Shown here: in pieces, positions 40,391-48,809 of the stretch | How the letters are laid out: every line of letters begins with the position of its first letter | Numbering within the stretch: the stretch's first letter is position 1 | DNA from: JACZYA01 sp965247455 | Lineage (GTDB): Bacteria; Acidobacteriota; Terriglobia; Acidiferrales; 2-02-FULL-67-57 | DNA length: 64,000 nucleotides | Reading direction: 5' to 3' | Assembly: GCA_965247455.1 (NCBI GenBank) | Contig: CBDFHE010000010.1 | Location: forward strand, 36,700 to 100,699 | Position numbers and translations under genes: made by a program | The notes under the pieces: generated by a model | Database searches by the model: none | Told to the model about the DNA's origin: nothing | Seen by the model: the letters and a program-made list of their open reading frames with translations, nothing else

Positions 40391-41121
40391 TCCTCTTCCG
40401 CCATCCCCTCGATCGGCAGACGCTCCAACGACTGCCGGGCCGCTTGCTGTTCCGCCGCTTTTTTGGAGGGCCCTTCGCCCCGGGCCAGGCGGCGTTTATC
40501 CAGCCACAAATCGACTACGAAAGTCTTGTGATGTTCCGGCCCGCGGGCCTCAGCCAGTTTATACCGCGCCGGGGGCAGGCGTCTCGCTTGCAGATACTCC
40601 TGTAAAGCCGATTTGAAATCCGCCCGCGCGAGGCGCTCCACGCCGCGGCGGCGCACCTCTTCCAAGAGAAACTCTTCCACAAACCGGCGCGCCGGCTCCA
40701 GGCCCCCGTCCCGGTAGATGGCGGCGACCACGGCCTCCACGGCATCGCCGAGCAGGGCTTGCTTTTGGCGGCCTCCGGTTTTCTCTTCCCCGCGACCCAA
40801 GCGAAGGTAGCGGCCCAACTCCAAGCGCTCCGCCACGCGCCGCAGACTGCGGCCGCTCACCAGATTGGCTTTGATGCGCGAGAGCTTACCCTCGCTGAAT
40901 GCAGGGAACAATTGACAGAGCGCATCACAAACCAGGAACCCCACCACCGCATCGCCGAGAAACTCCAAGCGCTCGTTGTCCAGTGGCGCCTCCTCGCCCT
41001 CGCGGCCCCGGTGCGAGCGATGAGTGAGCGCTTGGAACAGCAACCCTCGATCCCGAAAGTGGTAGCCGAGTTGTGCCTCCAAGCCTTCAACCGCTTCGGC
41101 GGTGCTTGCAGGTCGAGCCAT
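40387..41121 (-). CDS. rnc: Ribonuclease III
   Basis: 244 residues. It cleaves double-stranded RNA, including pre-rRNA. The RNase III signature DNERLEFLGDAVVGFLV is at residues 48-64 with the catalytic acids; LLGDAVEAVVAAIYRDGG supplies the second acidic site. A dsRNA-binding domain (DFKSALQEYLQARRLPPARYKLAE ... GEGPSKKAAEQQAARQSLERL) closes the protein. It begins four nt after the upstream TPR gene stop and overlaps lepB by ATGA; the rnc-lepB pairing is common. Confidence 0.96.
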   Translation of the reverse strand: MARPASTAEAVEGLEAQLGYHFRDRGLLFQALTHRSHRGREGEEAPLDNERLEFLGDAVVGFLVCDALCQLFPAFSEGKLSRIKANLVSGRSLRRVAERLELGRYLRLGRGEEKTGGRQKQALLGDAVEAVVAAIYRDGGLEPARRFVEEFLLEEVRRRGVERLARADFKSALQEYLQARRLPPARYKLAEARGPEHHKTFVVDLWLDKRRLARGEGPSKKAAEQQAARQSLERLPIEGMAEEE

Positions 41122-41125
41122 GAAA

Positions 41126-41998
41126 CTATTTTTTCTCCGGGGGATCGGGCTGAGAGTTTCCCTGCTCCTGGAGTCTTTCCGCTACTTCTTCGAGGTGCTG
41201 CTGGGCGGTAAGGGCGGTGCTGCCGCCGATCTCAAGGCAGCGCTCCAGAGTTGCTTTTGCTTCTGCCCATTCTTCCTGCCGTATGTGAGCGAAGCCCAAG
41301 CGCAAGAAATCCACGGCATTGGGTTTGATCCGATTGAGGGCCGTGGCCTGCTGTAGTTCTTCCTCGGCGCGGGCGTAGTCTTGCCGGCGCAGGTAGATAA
41401 ATCCCAAGGTGGCGTGCGGCTGCGCCTCAATGTAATTCCACTGCATCCGGAACTGTTCTTCCGACATACCCGGCGGTCGTGGCACCGCGGCAAACATGCC
41501 GGGGAGAAACTCTATCGCCTGCCGCGCATACTCTTCCGCCCGGGTCAACCGTTGGTGCAAATCGGACGCTGTGGAAACGGTACCCTCGGAGAGCGCGTCC
41601 GCCAACAGAATTAGCACGAAGGGGTCGCGAGTGGAAAGCTCCAGCGCTTTCTCCCCGTACTCGATGGCTTGGTCGAAGTTGTTCTGCATTCGGTAGGCTT
41701 CGGCCCCGGCCGCGTAGGTCCGGCTACGAAGCAAACTCTCCGAATAGCTAGACAGAAATTGGTGCACCAGAGCCAAGCGCTGCTGCGGGTCTTGAGCTTG
41801 CACCAAAGCCTGGAAAGCCGCCATCTGCTCGGGCGGGGGTTGAGCGGGACCGGCTTCGTTCGCAGCACCGGGAGGCGATTCCTCTTGCTGTTGTTGCTGC
41901 TCCTGCTGCTCCTGCTGCTGCGGTGCCGGGCAGAAAGCAGCCGCCGCGGGCAGAGCGCAGATCAATACCACGCTGAGCAGCAGGACATGTTTTCTCAC
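41126..41998 (-). CDS. Exported TPR protein (1)
   Basis: About 290 residues. GTG at 41998 is preferred to ATG at 42016 because AAAGGAG lies seven bases before it. It opens a signal peptide (RKHVLLLSVVLICALPAAAAF), followed by a Gln/Glu-rich stretch and then TPR units: YAAGAEAYRMQNNFDQAIEYGEKALELS, RAEEYARQAIEFL, LGFIYLRRQDYARAEEELQQATALN and LGFAHIRQEEWAEAKATLERCLEI. These helical pairs bind other proteins. The neighbouring gene encodes another exported TPR protein and rnc follows within 4 nt. Function is otherwise unknown. Confidence 0.75.
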   Translation of the reverse strand: MRKHVLLLSVVLICALPAAAAFCPAPQQQEQQEQQQQQEESPPGAANEAGPAQPPPEQMAAFQALVQAQDPQQRLALVHQFLSSYSESLLRSRTYAAGAEAYRMQNNFDQAIEYGEKALELSTRDPFVLILLADALSEGTVSTASDLHQRLTRAEEYARQAIEFLPGMFAAVPRPPGMSEEQFRMQWNYIEAQPHATLGFIYLRRQDYARAEEELQQATALNRIKPNAVDFLRLGFAHIRQEEWAEAKATLERCLEIGGSTALTAQQHLEEVAERLQEQGNSQPDPPEKK

Positions 41999-42056
41999 CG
42001 GTATTCTCCTTTGCATCGCCAGATTCAGTACCGGAGTTCCACCCGGCGCTGCCCCT

Positions 42057-43580
42057 TCAGTTCGGCTGCCCGCGTCCAGGTTCTTCGCTCTGGCCGAACG
42101 GCTCTGCCAGCCCCCGCCGGGCTGCCTCTTCTATCTTTTCCAATCCGCTCTTCAGTTCCAAGGCCGCCTGGTAGTGGCCCAGGGCCTGCTCGCGGCTGCC
42201 CTCCAAATCATAGATGCGTCCCAAGTAGACGTGGGTCCACCCGAGCAGGAAAGGTTCCCGCGCCCGCTTGAGCGCAAACAGGAAATATGATTTGGCCAAC
42301 ACTTGGTCCTGCTGCTGGCCGGCCACAATGGCCAGTCCGTAGAGAGCGCGGGGCTCTTCCGGATCGACTTCGCGCAGCACTCTCCCAAAGCCGGCGCGGG
42401 CGGCAGCGTAGTCTCCGGCTTGCAACTGGCGTTGGGCTTCTTCCAGCAGAGCCCGCGACGGGTCAGGCGCGGGAGGTGCGACCGGCGCAGCAACCGGTGG
42501 AAGCGCGGGAGCGAATTCGACCTGCGCCAATCTCTCCTTCTCCTGCACTACGGAAAATCCCCGGAGCAGTTCGGGAAAGTAAAACCGGAACGAAGGCTCG
42601 GCCTGTTCGAAACCCTCCAGGGCGTGGAAGAAATGACGTACGAAGAGGTAGCCCTCGCGCTCGGCGCGATCGACTTCTGCCGCTGCGACCGCAGCATCGA
42701 GCCGCTGTATGCGGAATTCAATCGCTTGAATCAGCGATTCGCTCACCAACAGCAGTAGGTCGCTGCGGAAAGTTTCGGGCAGCCGCGGAGCACGCTCAGC
42801 GATGGGCCGAAGCGGCGCCCACGAGCCCAACTCAGACGCCTGCCTACTCACCAGCGAGTCCACCAGGAAATGGAAATATTGATGGCGGACGACATCCAAA
42901 AGGTCTTCGCGCTGCGGGTGGACGACGAGAAAGTAGTCCAAGCCGTAATTGCGCGCACTGGTCAGGCCGCGTGGAACCAACCACTCCAAATAGGCGACAT
43001 AGGAGCGACCGGGGTGGCGCTGGTCGATCATGCGCAGGTAGGCGCGGGTCTCCAGCAGCCGACGGGCCACCTCCCCCTGCCAGCGGGCGACAGCCTGCGC
43101 GTACTCGGAGAAAACTTGTTGCCGCAGCTTCGCCAACTGCGCGCGTTCATAAAAATCCTTCAGGAGAGGCTGCAACTCAACCAGCTCGTACACATCCGGG
43201 GGAAGCTGTTTCTGCGGGAAGCGGAAGTTGAACTCCGGCGGTCCGCCCACGGTCAGCGCGAGCGAAATGTAGGCGTTCAACTCCTCCGGCGACCCCTTAA
43301 CTCCTTTTGCCCGAAAATAATTGCGCAGCGGTTGTGTAACCTCGGGAGGAAGCCGCCGCAGGGCTTGCTCAACCTGGGCCGCGACGCCGGAGCCCGCGGG
43401 CGTTCCTCTGCGGAGGGGGGCGTCCACACCCACCTGCACCGCGCACAGAACGGTAAAAAGCTGCGGGCTTAGGTCTAGCCTAACCTCCGGCAGCTCTTGT
43501 GCGGAAACGCGCGCGACGGTCGCCCCCAGCAACAGGGGTGCCAGCAGGAAGGCCATTCGGAGTTGTGGGCGTGTTCGCAA
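42057..43580 (-). CDS. Exported TPR protein (2)
   Basis: About 507 residues. A signal peptide (RTRPQLRMAFLLAPLLLGATVARVSAQ) starts at TTG 43580; ATG at 43556 would lose the positive head. A long all-helical N-terminal domain of unknown family (YISLALTVGGPPEFNFRFP, VYELVELQPLLKDFYERAQLAKLR, FLVDSLVSRQASEL) is followed by C-terminal TPRs (LLEEAQRQLQAGDYAAARAGFGRVLRE, VYLGRIYDLEGSREQALGHYQAALEL). Its pattern resembles the acidobacterial exported TPR protein class, but no function is known. It heads the reverse run that continues to 36206. Confidence 0.7.
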   Translation of the reverse strand: MRTRPQLRMAFLLAPLLLGATVARVSAQELPEVRLDLSPQLFTVLCAVQVGVDAPLRRGTPAGSGVAAQVEQALRRLPPEVTQPLRNYFRAKGVKGSPEELNAYISLALTVGGPPEFNFRFPQKQLPPDVYELVELQPLLKDFYERAQLAKLRQQVFSEYAQAVARWQGEVARRLLETRAYLRMIDQRHPGRSYVAYLEWLVPRGLTSARNYGLDYFLVVHPQREDLLDVVRHQYFHFLVDSLVSRQASELGSWAPLRPIAERAPRLPETFRSDLLLLVSESLIQAIEFRIQRLDAAVAAAEVDRAEREGYLFVRHFFHALEGFEQAEPSFRFYFPELLRGFSVVQEKERLAQVEFAPALPPVAAPVAPPAPDPSRALLEEAQRQLQAGDYAAARAGFGRVLREVDPEEPRALYGLAIVAGQQQDQVLAKSYFLFALKRAREPFLLGWTHVYLGRIYDLEGSREQALGHYQAALELKSGLEKIEEAARRGLAEPFGQSEEPGRGQPN

Positions 43581-44189
43581 GGATGGTTAATCGGTCTGCA
43601 AAGAATCCCGCATCTAGCTCAATTCTCCAGTGTAGAAAAGGGGTTCAGACAAGTCAAGGAAGCCCCCGGAGTGGTAGTGGGTCATTTTGCAAATGGGAAA
43701 CTCACGCCGAGCCCCGTGGCACCTGCCACGGGGCGCTTGTGCCGCTTGTCCGCCCGGCGGCAGGTGCCTGCCTACCGCTTGCCCGCCTAGGGCGGGCAGG
43801 CAGGCCGCCGGGCTCAGCGGCAAAATCAACATCGTGAAGTTGACCCACTGCCCCCGGAGTCGAAACGCGTCAACCAAAAAGGTTTGGTGGAGCCTAAGGT
43901 CTGCATATCGAACTTTCTTCTCAGAAAATTCCTGTTGCAATGTCAATATTATTAGAGATTTGCAAGCAGCCTAAGAATTTGAGTCAAAATGTCTTTCTTC
44001 TCAAGTCTGCTAGGTAAAGGAGTGCCGTGTTAAAAGGTATTGATGTCACTAAATCCTGTGGAGATCCCCGCCATTTGATTGATCACATAAAATCAAGTTC
44101 TTTGGAAGATATTTATATTTCTACTTTAGAATGCCAGGTGAGCTCAACCGGGCACAGCAGCGATGCTAATTCGGGCGTCCTATGTTTTT
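43581..44189. other. Spacer with strong hairpins, becoming AT-rich
   Basis: At 43711-43734 there is the hairpin gccccgtggcacctgccacggggc and at 43753-43812 a larger one built on gcctgcctaccgcttgcccg / cgggcaggcaggc. From about 43870 A+T rises abruptly and stays high to ~44720. A forward frame at 44027 has no good start signal and overlaps an SRPBCC gene in antisense; not called. Confidence 0.55.
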
Positions 44190-44628
44190 CTAAGATGAAG
44201 CCTCCAACTTATCCTTCAGTGCTTTGTTCATTTTCTCTAATATTGGCAATGCAAACTTATTGAGTTTTTTCCAAGCCAGCGGCACCGTTAGCCCACTATA
44301 ATTCTTCTCTATGAATGAGTTCTGTTCCGCCGTTTTTTTCGTTTAATTCAAAGACTCGATCATTCTTAAAAAGGAAGCCAGCCATCATCGTCGCTCTCCA
44401 ACGAAAGTATTTTAGGGGATTTGCTTCCGGTACAAGGGGTTGAAAGCTCCCTGCGTCTTGGCAGTCTTCCCCACAAATGGTGATACTCAATTTGGAACCC
44501 ACTGATGCGTTTCCGCTGGCTCGATTGACTGTCGGGTTCCAGTCCTTCCAATCGTCAAAATCTGTAATCACTTGCCAAACTTTATCTATGGGTGCTGATA
44601 TTTGAATTTCAGTTCGCAGTTCACGCAT
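44190..44628 (-). pseudogene. SRPBCC / polyketide-cyclase-type lipid-binding protein, frameshifted
   Basis: About 145 residues if repaired. It starts with the helix-grip signature LRTEIQISAPIDKVWQVITDFDDWKDWNP and includes ITICGEDCQDAG and NGGTELIHREE. The reading frame stops right after REEL at 44296. One base further back the frame continues YSGLTVPLAWKKLNKFALPI.. to a TAG at 44190-44192. The long terminal helix is the expected end of the fold. It binds small hydrophobic ligands; the ligand is unknown. It sits in AT-rich sequence, unlike its neighbours, so it may be a recent acquisition. Confidence 0.7.
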
Positions 44629-44741
44629 AAGGCTCCTCTCTGGATGTTAAGTAAATTCTAAATACAAATATCAGAACCGACAACGCTAAGTGGTAATTCT
44701 TGAAAACTTAGATCCGTAGACTCCTATATAACGCATGGCGT

Positions 44742-44817
44742 TGGTGGACCTGGCGGGGCTCGAACCCGCGACCTCCTGCATGCCATGCAGGCGCGCTCCC
44801 AGCTGCGCCACAGGCCC
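44742..44817 (-). tRNA. tRNA-Ala (GGC)
   Basis: 76 bases including an encoded CCA. Acceptor GGGCCTG pairs with CAGGTCC (one G-T), D arm GCGCAGCTGGGAGCGC, anticodon arm CCTGC-ATGGCAT-GCAGG (anticodon GGC), and T arm with GGTTCGAGCC. Reads GCC/GCU alanine codons. Confidence 0.97.
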
Positions 44818-44836
44818 ACTCGTGGGTCGCTCTTTG

Positions 44837-44865
44837 TTTGTAACAGGTGCAACCAAAGTTGTCAA
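44837..44865 (-). promoter_or_regulatory. tRNA-Ala promoter
   Basis: On the reverse strand TTGACA (44860-44865), 17-base spacer, TACAAA (44837-44842), ending 20 bases before the tRNA 5' end. Confidence 0.7.
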
Positions 44866-44957
44866 TCTGAGCTAATACCGGCGTGTTGCCGGAGGCATGC
44901 TTCCCGACCGGTGATTCGGTTGGCCGCTGCCGACTTGCCGGGAGGAATGGGCACAGG

Positions 44958-45158
44958 CTAAATCTCAGGGTAGAAGTCGAAGAAGGCGCCGACGCTGTGC
45001 TCGAATTGCCGCCGCACGTCCTCCATTTCCCCTTCCAGTAAGTGCATGGTGATGCGAGCGGTGCGGCCGTCCTTGAGCACGACGGTGGCTTCGCGCACTT
45101 CTTGCAAATCCTCCACCGGAAACAGCTGCATGCCGTACACCAGAGCCAGCTTAGCCAT
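44958..45158 (-). CDS. Small protein of unknown function
   Basis: 66 residues with AGGAG eight bases before ATG at 45158. Short beta/helix pattern (ALVYGMQLFPVEDLQEVREATVVLKDGRTARITMHLLEGEMEDVRRQFEHSVGAFFDFYPEI), acidic. No family recognised. It lies between tRNA-Ala and a second small unknown gene, all on the reverse strand. A plausible real gene, with no function assignable. Confidence 0.55.
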   Translation of the reverse strand: MAKLALVYGMQLFPVEDLQEVREATVVLKDGRTARITMHLLEGEMEDVRRQFEHSVGAFFDFYPEI

Positions 45159-45338
45159 CAGGGTCGCTCCTTCTCATGTTCTGAGGACATGGTACGAAAC
45201 TGCACAGAACTGAGCGTCAAAAAAGTGCACAGTAAGAGCACGACGACAGTGAGGGGAAAGCCACACCCTCAGGGGGAGCGAGTGGCATTCCCACCGGGCA
45301 ACCGACCGCGCTCCTCCCCTTTTTATTTTTAGGCTTTT

Positions 45339-45716
45339 TTAAGCTACCGGGCGGGCGGTGACGCGGAACCGGAACATCGGCACCGGCTTCCCGCGCCCCC
45401 AGCGGTTGACTTCCCAACGAGCTTGCAGGAAACGCACTTCCGGACGGGCGGTGAGGTCCACAACCATCTGGCTGCTGCCGGGATAGAAAACCTGCGGGAA
45501 CTTGACCAAGGGCATCGACCCCCACTGAGCGCCATCGGCCGAACCCCAGATGGAGAGATGGAGAAATTCCTGGTCGATGATTTGCAGAACTTCCATCACA
45601 GCCACAAACACGCGGGGGCCTTCAGCGGAAAGCTCGAGCGCCTTCCCCTCTCCATTCTCGTGCACAACGGTTTCGGGGACCAAACCCAGCTCCTGAGCAG
45701 CTTTAGTTGGCCTCAT
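45339..45716 (-). CDS. Conserved-looking protein of unknown function
   Basis: 125 residues, mixed beta: GEGKALELSAEGPRVFVAVMEVLQIIDQEFLHLSIWGSADGAQWG, then TARPEVRFLQARWEVNRWGRG and FRFRVTARP. The alternating hydrophobic strands look like a small beta-sandwich (SIWGSADGAQW...KFPQVFYPG). No family recognised. It is on the same strand as the TGS GTPase gene, 86 nt downstream of it. Confidence 0.6.
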   Translation of the reverse strand: MRPTKAAQELGLVPETVVHENGEGKALELSAEGPRVFVAVMEVLQIIDQEFLHLSIWGSADGAQWGSMPLVKFPQVFYPGSSQMVVDLTARPEVRFLQARWEVNRWGRGKPVPMFRFRVTARPVA

Positions 45717-45802
45717 GGTTGTGTTCCGCTCCTGTAAGAGTCTGCCATTCTAGCACGCGCTCCCCTCCTGTCAATTTCGGCGCCCTGCGGCCCGTGGAGC
45801 AA

Positions 45803-46783
45803 TCAGTGCAGCTCGATGACGTCGTTGTCTTCCACCAGGTAGTCGCGCTGCACCATCTGCCCGTCGAACTTGCCCGCGCCCCAGATGCGGGCAAACTTCA
45901 GCCGGGTGACAATCTCCTTGTGGACGCGCTCGGCCACGTCCCGCACGGTGGCTCCGCGCGGCAGCACGAAAGGGTTGGCCCGGTCGGGCTTGCTGCCCCG
46001 AATCTTCGTGTACACCCGCACAATACCCAGCAACTCGAACAGCACCCGCCGGAGGAGTTCCAGATTCTCCCCAGTCCGGGCCGAAACCGAAAGCAGGCGG
46101 AAACGCCCCCGCCAGAGTTCGGCCAGAACTTGAAGGTTGTCTTCCGCTCCCAGCAGGTCGCAGTGGCTGCCCACCAGCAGGGCAGGCTTAGAGAGGAAAC
46201 CCCACGGTGGCTCACCCCCGCCCTGCCCGATGCTGATCTTCGCCTGCTCCAGTTGAGCCAGCAGCTCGGTCAACTGTTCGAGCACGCTCGCATCACTGAG
46301 GTCGAGCACCAACGCAATGGCGTCGGCGTTTCGGATGGCCTGCGGCACCCAGGACTCGGGGAAATCCGCATGCAAGGGCGGCAGGTCCACCAGTTGGATT
46401 TGGATATTTTCAAACGGCATCATCCCCGGCAGGGGCAGCCGGGTGGTGAAAGGATAGTCGGCGACCTCCGGCGTGGCATGGGTGACGGCGGCCAGCAGGG
46501 ACGACTTGCCGCTGTTGGGCGGTCCCACCAGCGCCACCTGGCCCGCGCCCTCGTGCTTGACGTAATAGACCGGGAGCGCGTGCTTGGCCGCGCTTTTCTT
46601 CTGCCCCGCTCCGCGCAGCTTCTTCAGCCTGCGCTTCAGCTCCGCCTGCATCTTTTCCGTTCCCTTGTGCTTGGGGATGGTGGTCAGCATCTCTTCCAGC
46701 GCGGCAATTTTCTCGGCGCTGCTGCGCGCCTCTTTGAAGTGCTGCTCGGCTTTCAAGTATTCAGGAGTGAGATTGGCAGGCAT
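45803..46783 (-). CDS. TGS-domain GTPase (DRG/Obg-related)
   Basis: 326 residues. A helical N-terminus (TPEYLKAEQHFKEARSSAEKIAALEEMLTTIPKHKGTEKMQAELKRRLKKLR) precedes a G domain: G1 VALVGPPNSGKSSLLAAVT, G3 VDLPPL, with the G4-like HCDLL region (LLVGSHCDLLGAEDN) and VSARTGENL. The C-terminal TGS fold reads ANPFVLPRGATVRDVAERVHKEI. This matches archaeal/eukaryotic DRG-type GTPases with a G3 DLPP instead of DxPG. Ribosome-associated function is inferred from the family. It follows MITE copy 4. Confidence 0.85.
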   Translation of the reverse strand: MPANLTPEYLKAEQHFKEARSSAEKIAALEEMLTTIPKHKGTEKMQAELKRRLKKLRGAGQKKSAAKHALPVYYVKHEGAGQVALVGPPNSGKSSLLAAVTHATPEVADYPFTTRLPLPGMMPFENIQIQLVDLPPLHADFPESWVPQAIRNADAIALVLDLSDASVLEQLTELLAQLEQAKISIGQGGGEPPWGFLSKPALLVGSHCDLLGAEDNLQVLAELWRGRFRLLSVSARTGENLELLRRVLFELLGIVRVYTKIRGSKPDRANPFVLPRGATVRDVAERVHKEIVTRLKFARIWGAGKFDGQMVQRDYLVEDNDVIELH

Positions 46784-46846
46784 AACTGACTCGCATTTCC
46801 ATTATGCCAGACACAAAGGGAGAACGGACAGCGTCAGTCGGATTGA

Positions 46847-47051
46847 GTAGTGTCCTAATTTTCCATAGCGGCTCACGTCAGGGCAGGGGTTTAACCCTGC
46901 CGTTGTGCGCAAACCTCTGGGGGCTTCAGCCCCTGAGGACCTCAGCGGCTGAAGCCGCTTCATTGGGCCCTACGCTACGGCACGGCTGAAGCCGTGCCCT
47001 GACGAGAGATCGGGGCGTACCCTTCTTGGAATTGACAAATTAGGACATTAC
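46847..47051. repeat. MITE-like element, family A copy 4 (composite)
   Basis: Ends GTAGTGTCCTAATTTT and aaattaggacattac are the family A termini, but the interior is different: it holds cacgtcagggcagg..cctgccg..gccctgacg arms and gcttcagcccctgaggacctcagcggctgaagc, the same CTCAGGGGCTGAAGCCCC motif as repeat family D. 205 bp versus 127-173 for the others. Confidence 0.75.
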
Positions 47052-47088
47052 TTTGGATGGCGGCGCTTGCACCGAGACGCCTCTGGGG

Positions 47089-48015
47089 CTAGCGGCGGCG
47101 CAAGGCGACGGCGAGTTGGGCGGCGAACCGGGCGTTGCCGCGCAGTAGAGCTTTGTTGGCGCGCAGGGTGGCGCCCCGGCTGCGTTGGTTCATCGTTTCG
47201 AGCAGAAACGGCGTCACCGCTTGCCCGTGGACGCCTTGCTCGGCCGCTTGCCGAAGAGATTCGGCGATCAAGCGCTCAACTTCGTCCTCGGGCAAAGAGT
47301 CCTCGGATGGAACCGGATTGGCCACCACGATGGCGCCTGCGTAGCCGGTGGCGCGATAGCTTTGCACGGCACCCGCCAGCTCCGCCAGGGTGTCAACGTG
47401 AGCGCGCAGCGGGAGGCGAGTCTCGCGCACGTAGAAACCGGGGAGGGTGCGCGTCCGCCAGCCAATCACCGGCACGGCGTGGGTCTCCAGGAACTCCAAA
47501 GTCTTCCGCAGATCAACGATGGTCTTGGCGCCGGAGCAGACCAGCACCACCCGAGCGCGCGTCAGCTCAATCAGGTCAGGTGAGATGTCGAAGCTTTCCG
47601 CAACGTCGCGGTGGACGCCGCCGATACCGCCGGTGGCCACTACTTCGATGCCGGCAGCGGCGGCGATGTGGATGGTGGCGGAGACAGTGGTTCCGGCCAC
47701 AACCCGCTGCGCCAACAGCCAGCCCAAATCTCCCCGAGCGCACTTCCCTGCCTCCGGCGCGCTCACCAGTTGCTGCAACTGTGCTGGGCTCAGCCCGACA
47801 CGAGCTTTCCCGTCCAGCAACGCAATGACGGCGGAGGTCGCTCCACCCTGGCGCGCGGCTTCCTCCAACTCCGCCGCCACCGGCAGTCTCTCGGCAACGG
47901 GCAGCCCATGAGTGAAAACGGCAGATTCTAACGCAACAACAGGCCGACGGCGTTGGCGGGCGGCGCGCACGGATGAACTGAGTTGGAGCCAACTTGGAAG
48001 TCGCGCAAAAGCCAT
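47089..48015 (-). CDS. psuG: Pseudouridine-5'-phosphate glycosidase
   Basis: 308 residues. It splits pseudouridine 5'-phosphate to uracil and ribose 5-phosphate. Family stretches: VALESAVFTHGLP at the start, GGATSAVIALLDGKARVGLS, GTTVSATIHIAAAAGIEVVATGGIGGVHRD, VLVCSGAKTIVDLRKTLEFLET, VPVIGW and TPFLLETMNQRS. The usual partner psuK (pseudouridine kinase) is not adjacent; instead a truncated DJ-1/PfpI gene lies just upstream. The ATG at 48015 is 13 nt after that gene's stop. Confidence 0.9.
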   Translation of the reverse strand: MAFARLPSWLQLSSSVRAARQRRRPVVALESAVFTHGLPVAERLPVAAELEEAARQGGATSAVIALLDGKARVGLSPAQLQQLVSAPEAGKCARGDLGWLLAQRVVAGTTVSATIHIAAAAGIEVVATGGIGGVHRDVAESFDISPDLIELTRARVVLVCSGAKTIVDLRKTLEFLETHAVPVIGWRTRTLPGFYVRETRLPLRAHVDTLAELAGAVQSYRATGYAGAIVVANPVPSEDSLPEDEVERLIAESLRQAAEQGVHGQAVTPFLLETMNQRSRGATLRANKALLRGNARFAAQLAVALRRR

Positions 48016-48027
48016 CGAGAAAAGAAG

Positions 48028-48333
48028 CTAGGAACCGGAGTCAACCGCCGCTGCCCGGTAGCCGGCGCGGCGACTGTACTGCGGCAACACGCGCAGGCCC
48101 TCCGCGGTCGTGACTGAACCGAAACGCGGCGAAACTGTGAAGACCACCAGCCGGCCACCGGTGTGAGTGGCGGCGTGATTCAAAACGTCGAGGGGAGCGA
48201 TGAACTCAGTGTTGTACACGCCCTCATAGACAAAAATGCCCACGTGCAGGCGCTGGGGCTGGGAGCGCATGAGCACGGCAAAACCCAGCAGAACGACACC
48301 GGCAAGACAAGCAAGCCAGCGCTGCGATTTCAT
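48028..48333 (-). pseudogene. DJ-1/PfpI-type protein, C-terminally truncated
   Basis: 101 residues. An anchor or signal (MKSQRWLACLAGVVLLGFAVLM) is followed by a DJ-1/PfpI start: HVGIFVYEGVYNTEFIAPLDVLNHAATHT and RLVVFTVSPRFGSVTTAEGLRVLP. The domain normally continues with a catalytic Cys elbow for another ~100 residues, which is missing; the frame ends YRAAAVDSGS before psuG. So the gene is a fragment, probably from a deletion that placed psuG next to it. Confidence 0.6.
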
Positions 48334-48459
48334 TGCGGCACTCCGAAACCCAGTTGCGCCACCATGGTAGGGGGATTGCGCCTGCGGGTCAACGTCCGTT
48401 CCCGCCTTTGTTTTTCTGCCGTCACAAGGTAGAATGCCCGTTCGTCTAGGAGAAAACAG

Positions 48460-48732
48460 ATGCGGGAGCGCGATTTCTACACCGAAAAGCAGGAGAGCAA
48501 GACGGCGCATTTCATCTGCCCGCACTGCCGCCAGGAAGGCGAGTATCAAGTGCGCTGGCTGCGGCGGGAAAAACGCAAGCAATTGCCGCGCGGAGCGAGC
48601 GCCGAAGACCGAGCGCAGTACGACCGCGCGCGCTCCTACATGGTACGGATGGACGAGCAACTGGCCTGCCGCAATCTCCGCTGCCGCCGGCGCTTCGACG
48701 TGCCCACCCAGCAATCCGTAGTTCTGCTCTAA
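48460..48732 (+). CDS. Zinc-ribbon protein of unknown function
   Basis: 90 residues with AGGAG before ATG at 48460. Two CxxC-type knuckles, FICPHCRQEGEY and ACRNLRCRRRF, should bind one zinc. Between them is a basic helix (RWLRREKRKQLPRGASAEDRAQYDRARSYMVRMDEQ). No family named. It precedes ispH on the same strand by 78 nt. The zinc-ribbon form suggests nucleic-acid or protein binding; the rest is not known. Confidence 0.65.
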   Translation: MRERDFYTEKQESKTAHFICPHCRQEGEYQVRWLRREKRKQLPRGASAEDRAQYDRARSYMVRMDEQLACRNLRCRRRFDVPTQQSVVLL

Positions 48733-48809
48733 CAACTGGAATTTTCCCCCTTCTACCGGCGCTGCCTGCATCGCGCCGGAGGGTGGAATCGGCTATCATA
48801 AGGAGTCCG

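Noticed and set aside
44027..44263. 78-codon forward frame in the AT-rich patch
   Set aside because: Overlaps the SRPBCC C-terminus in antisense, weak start, no family.
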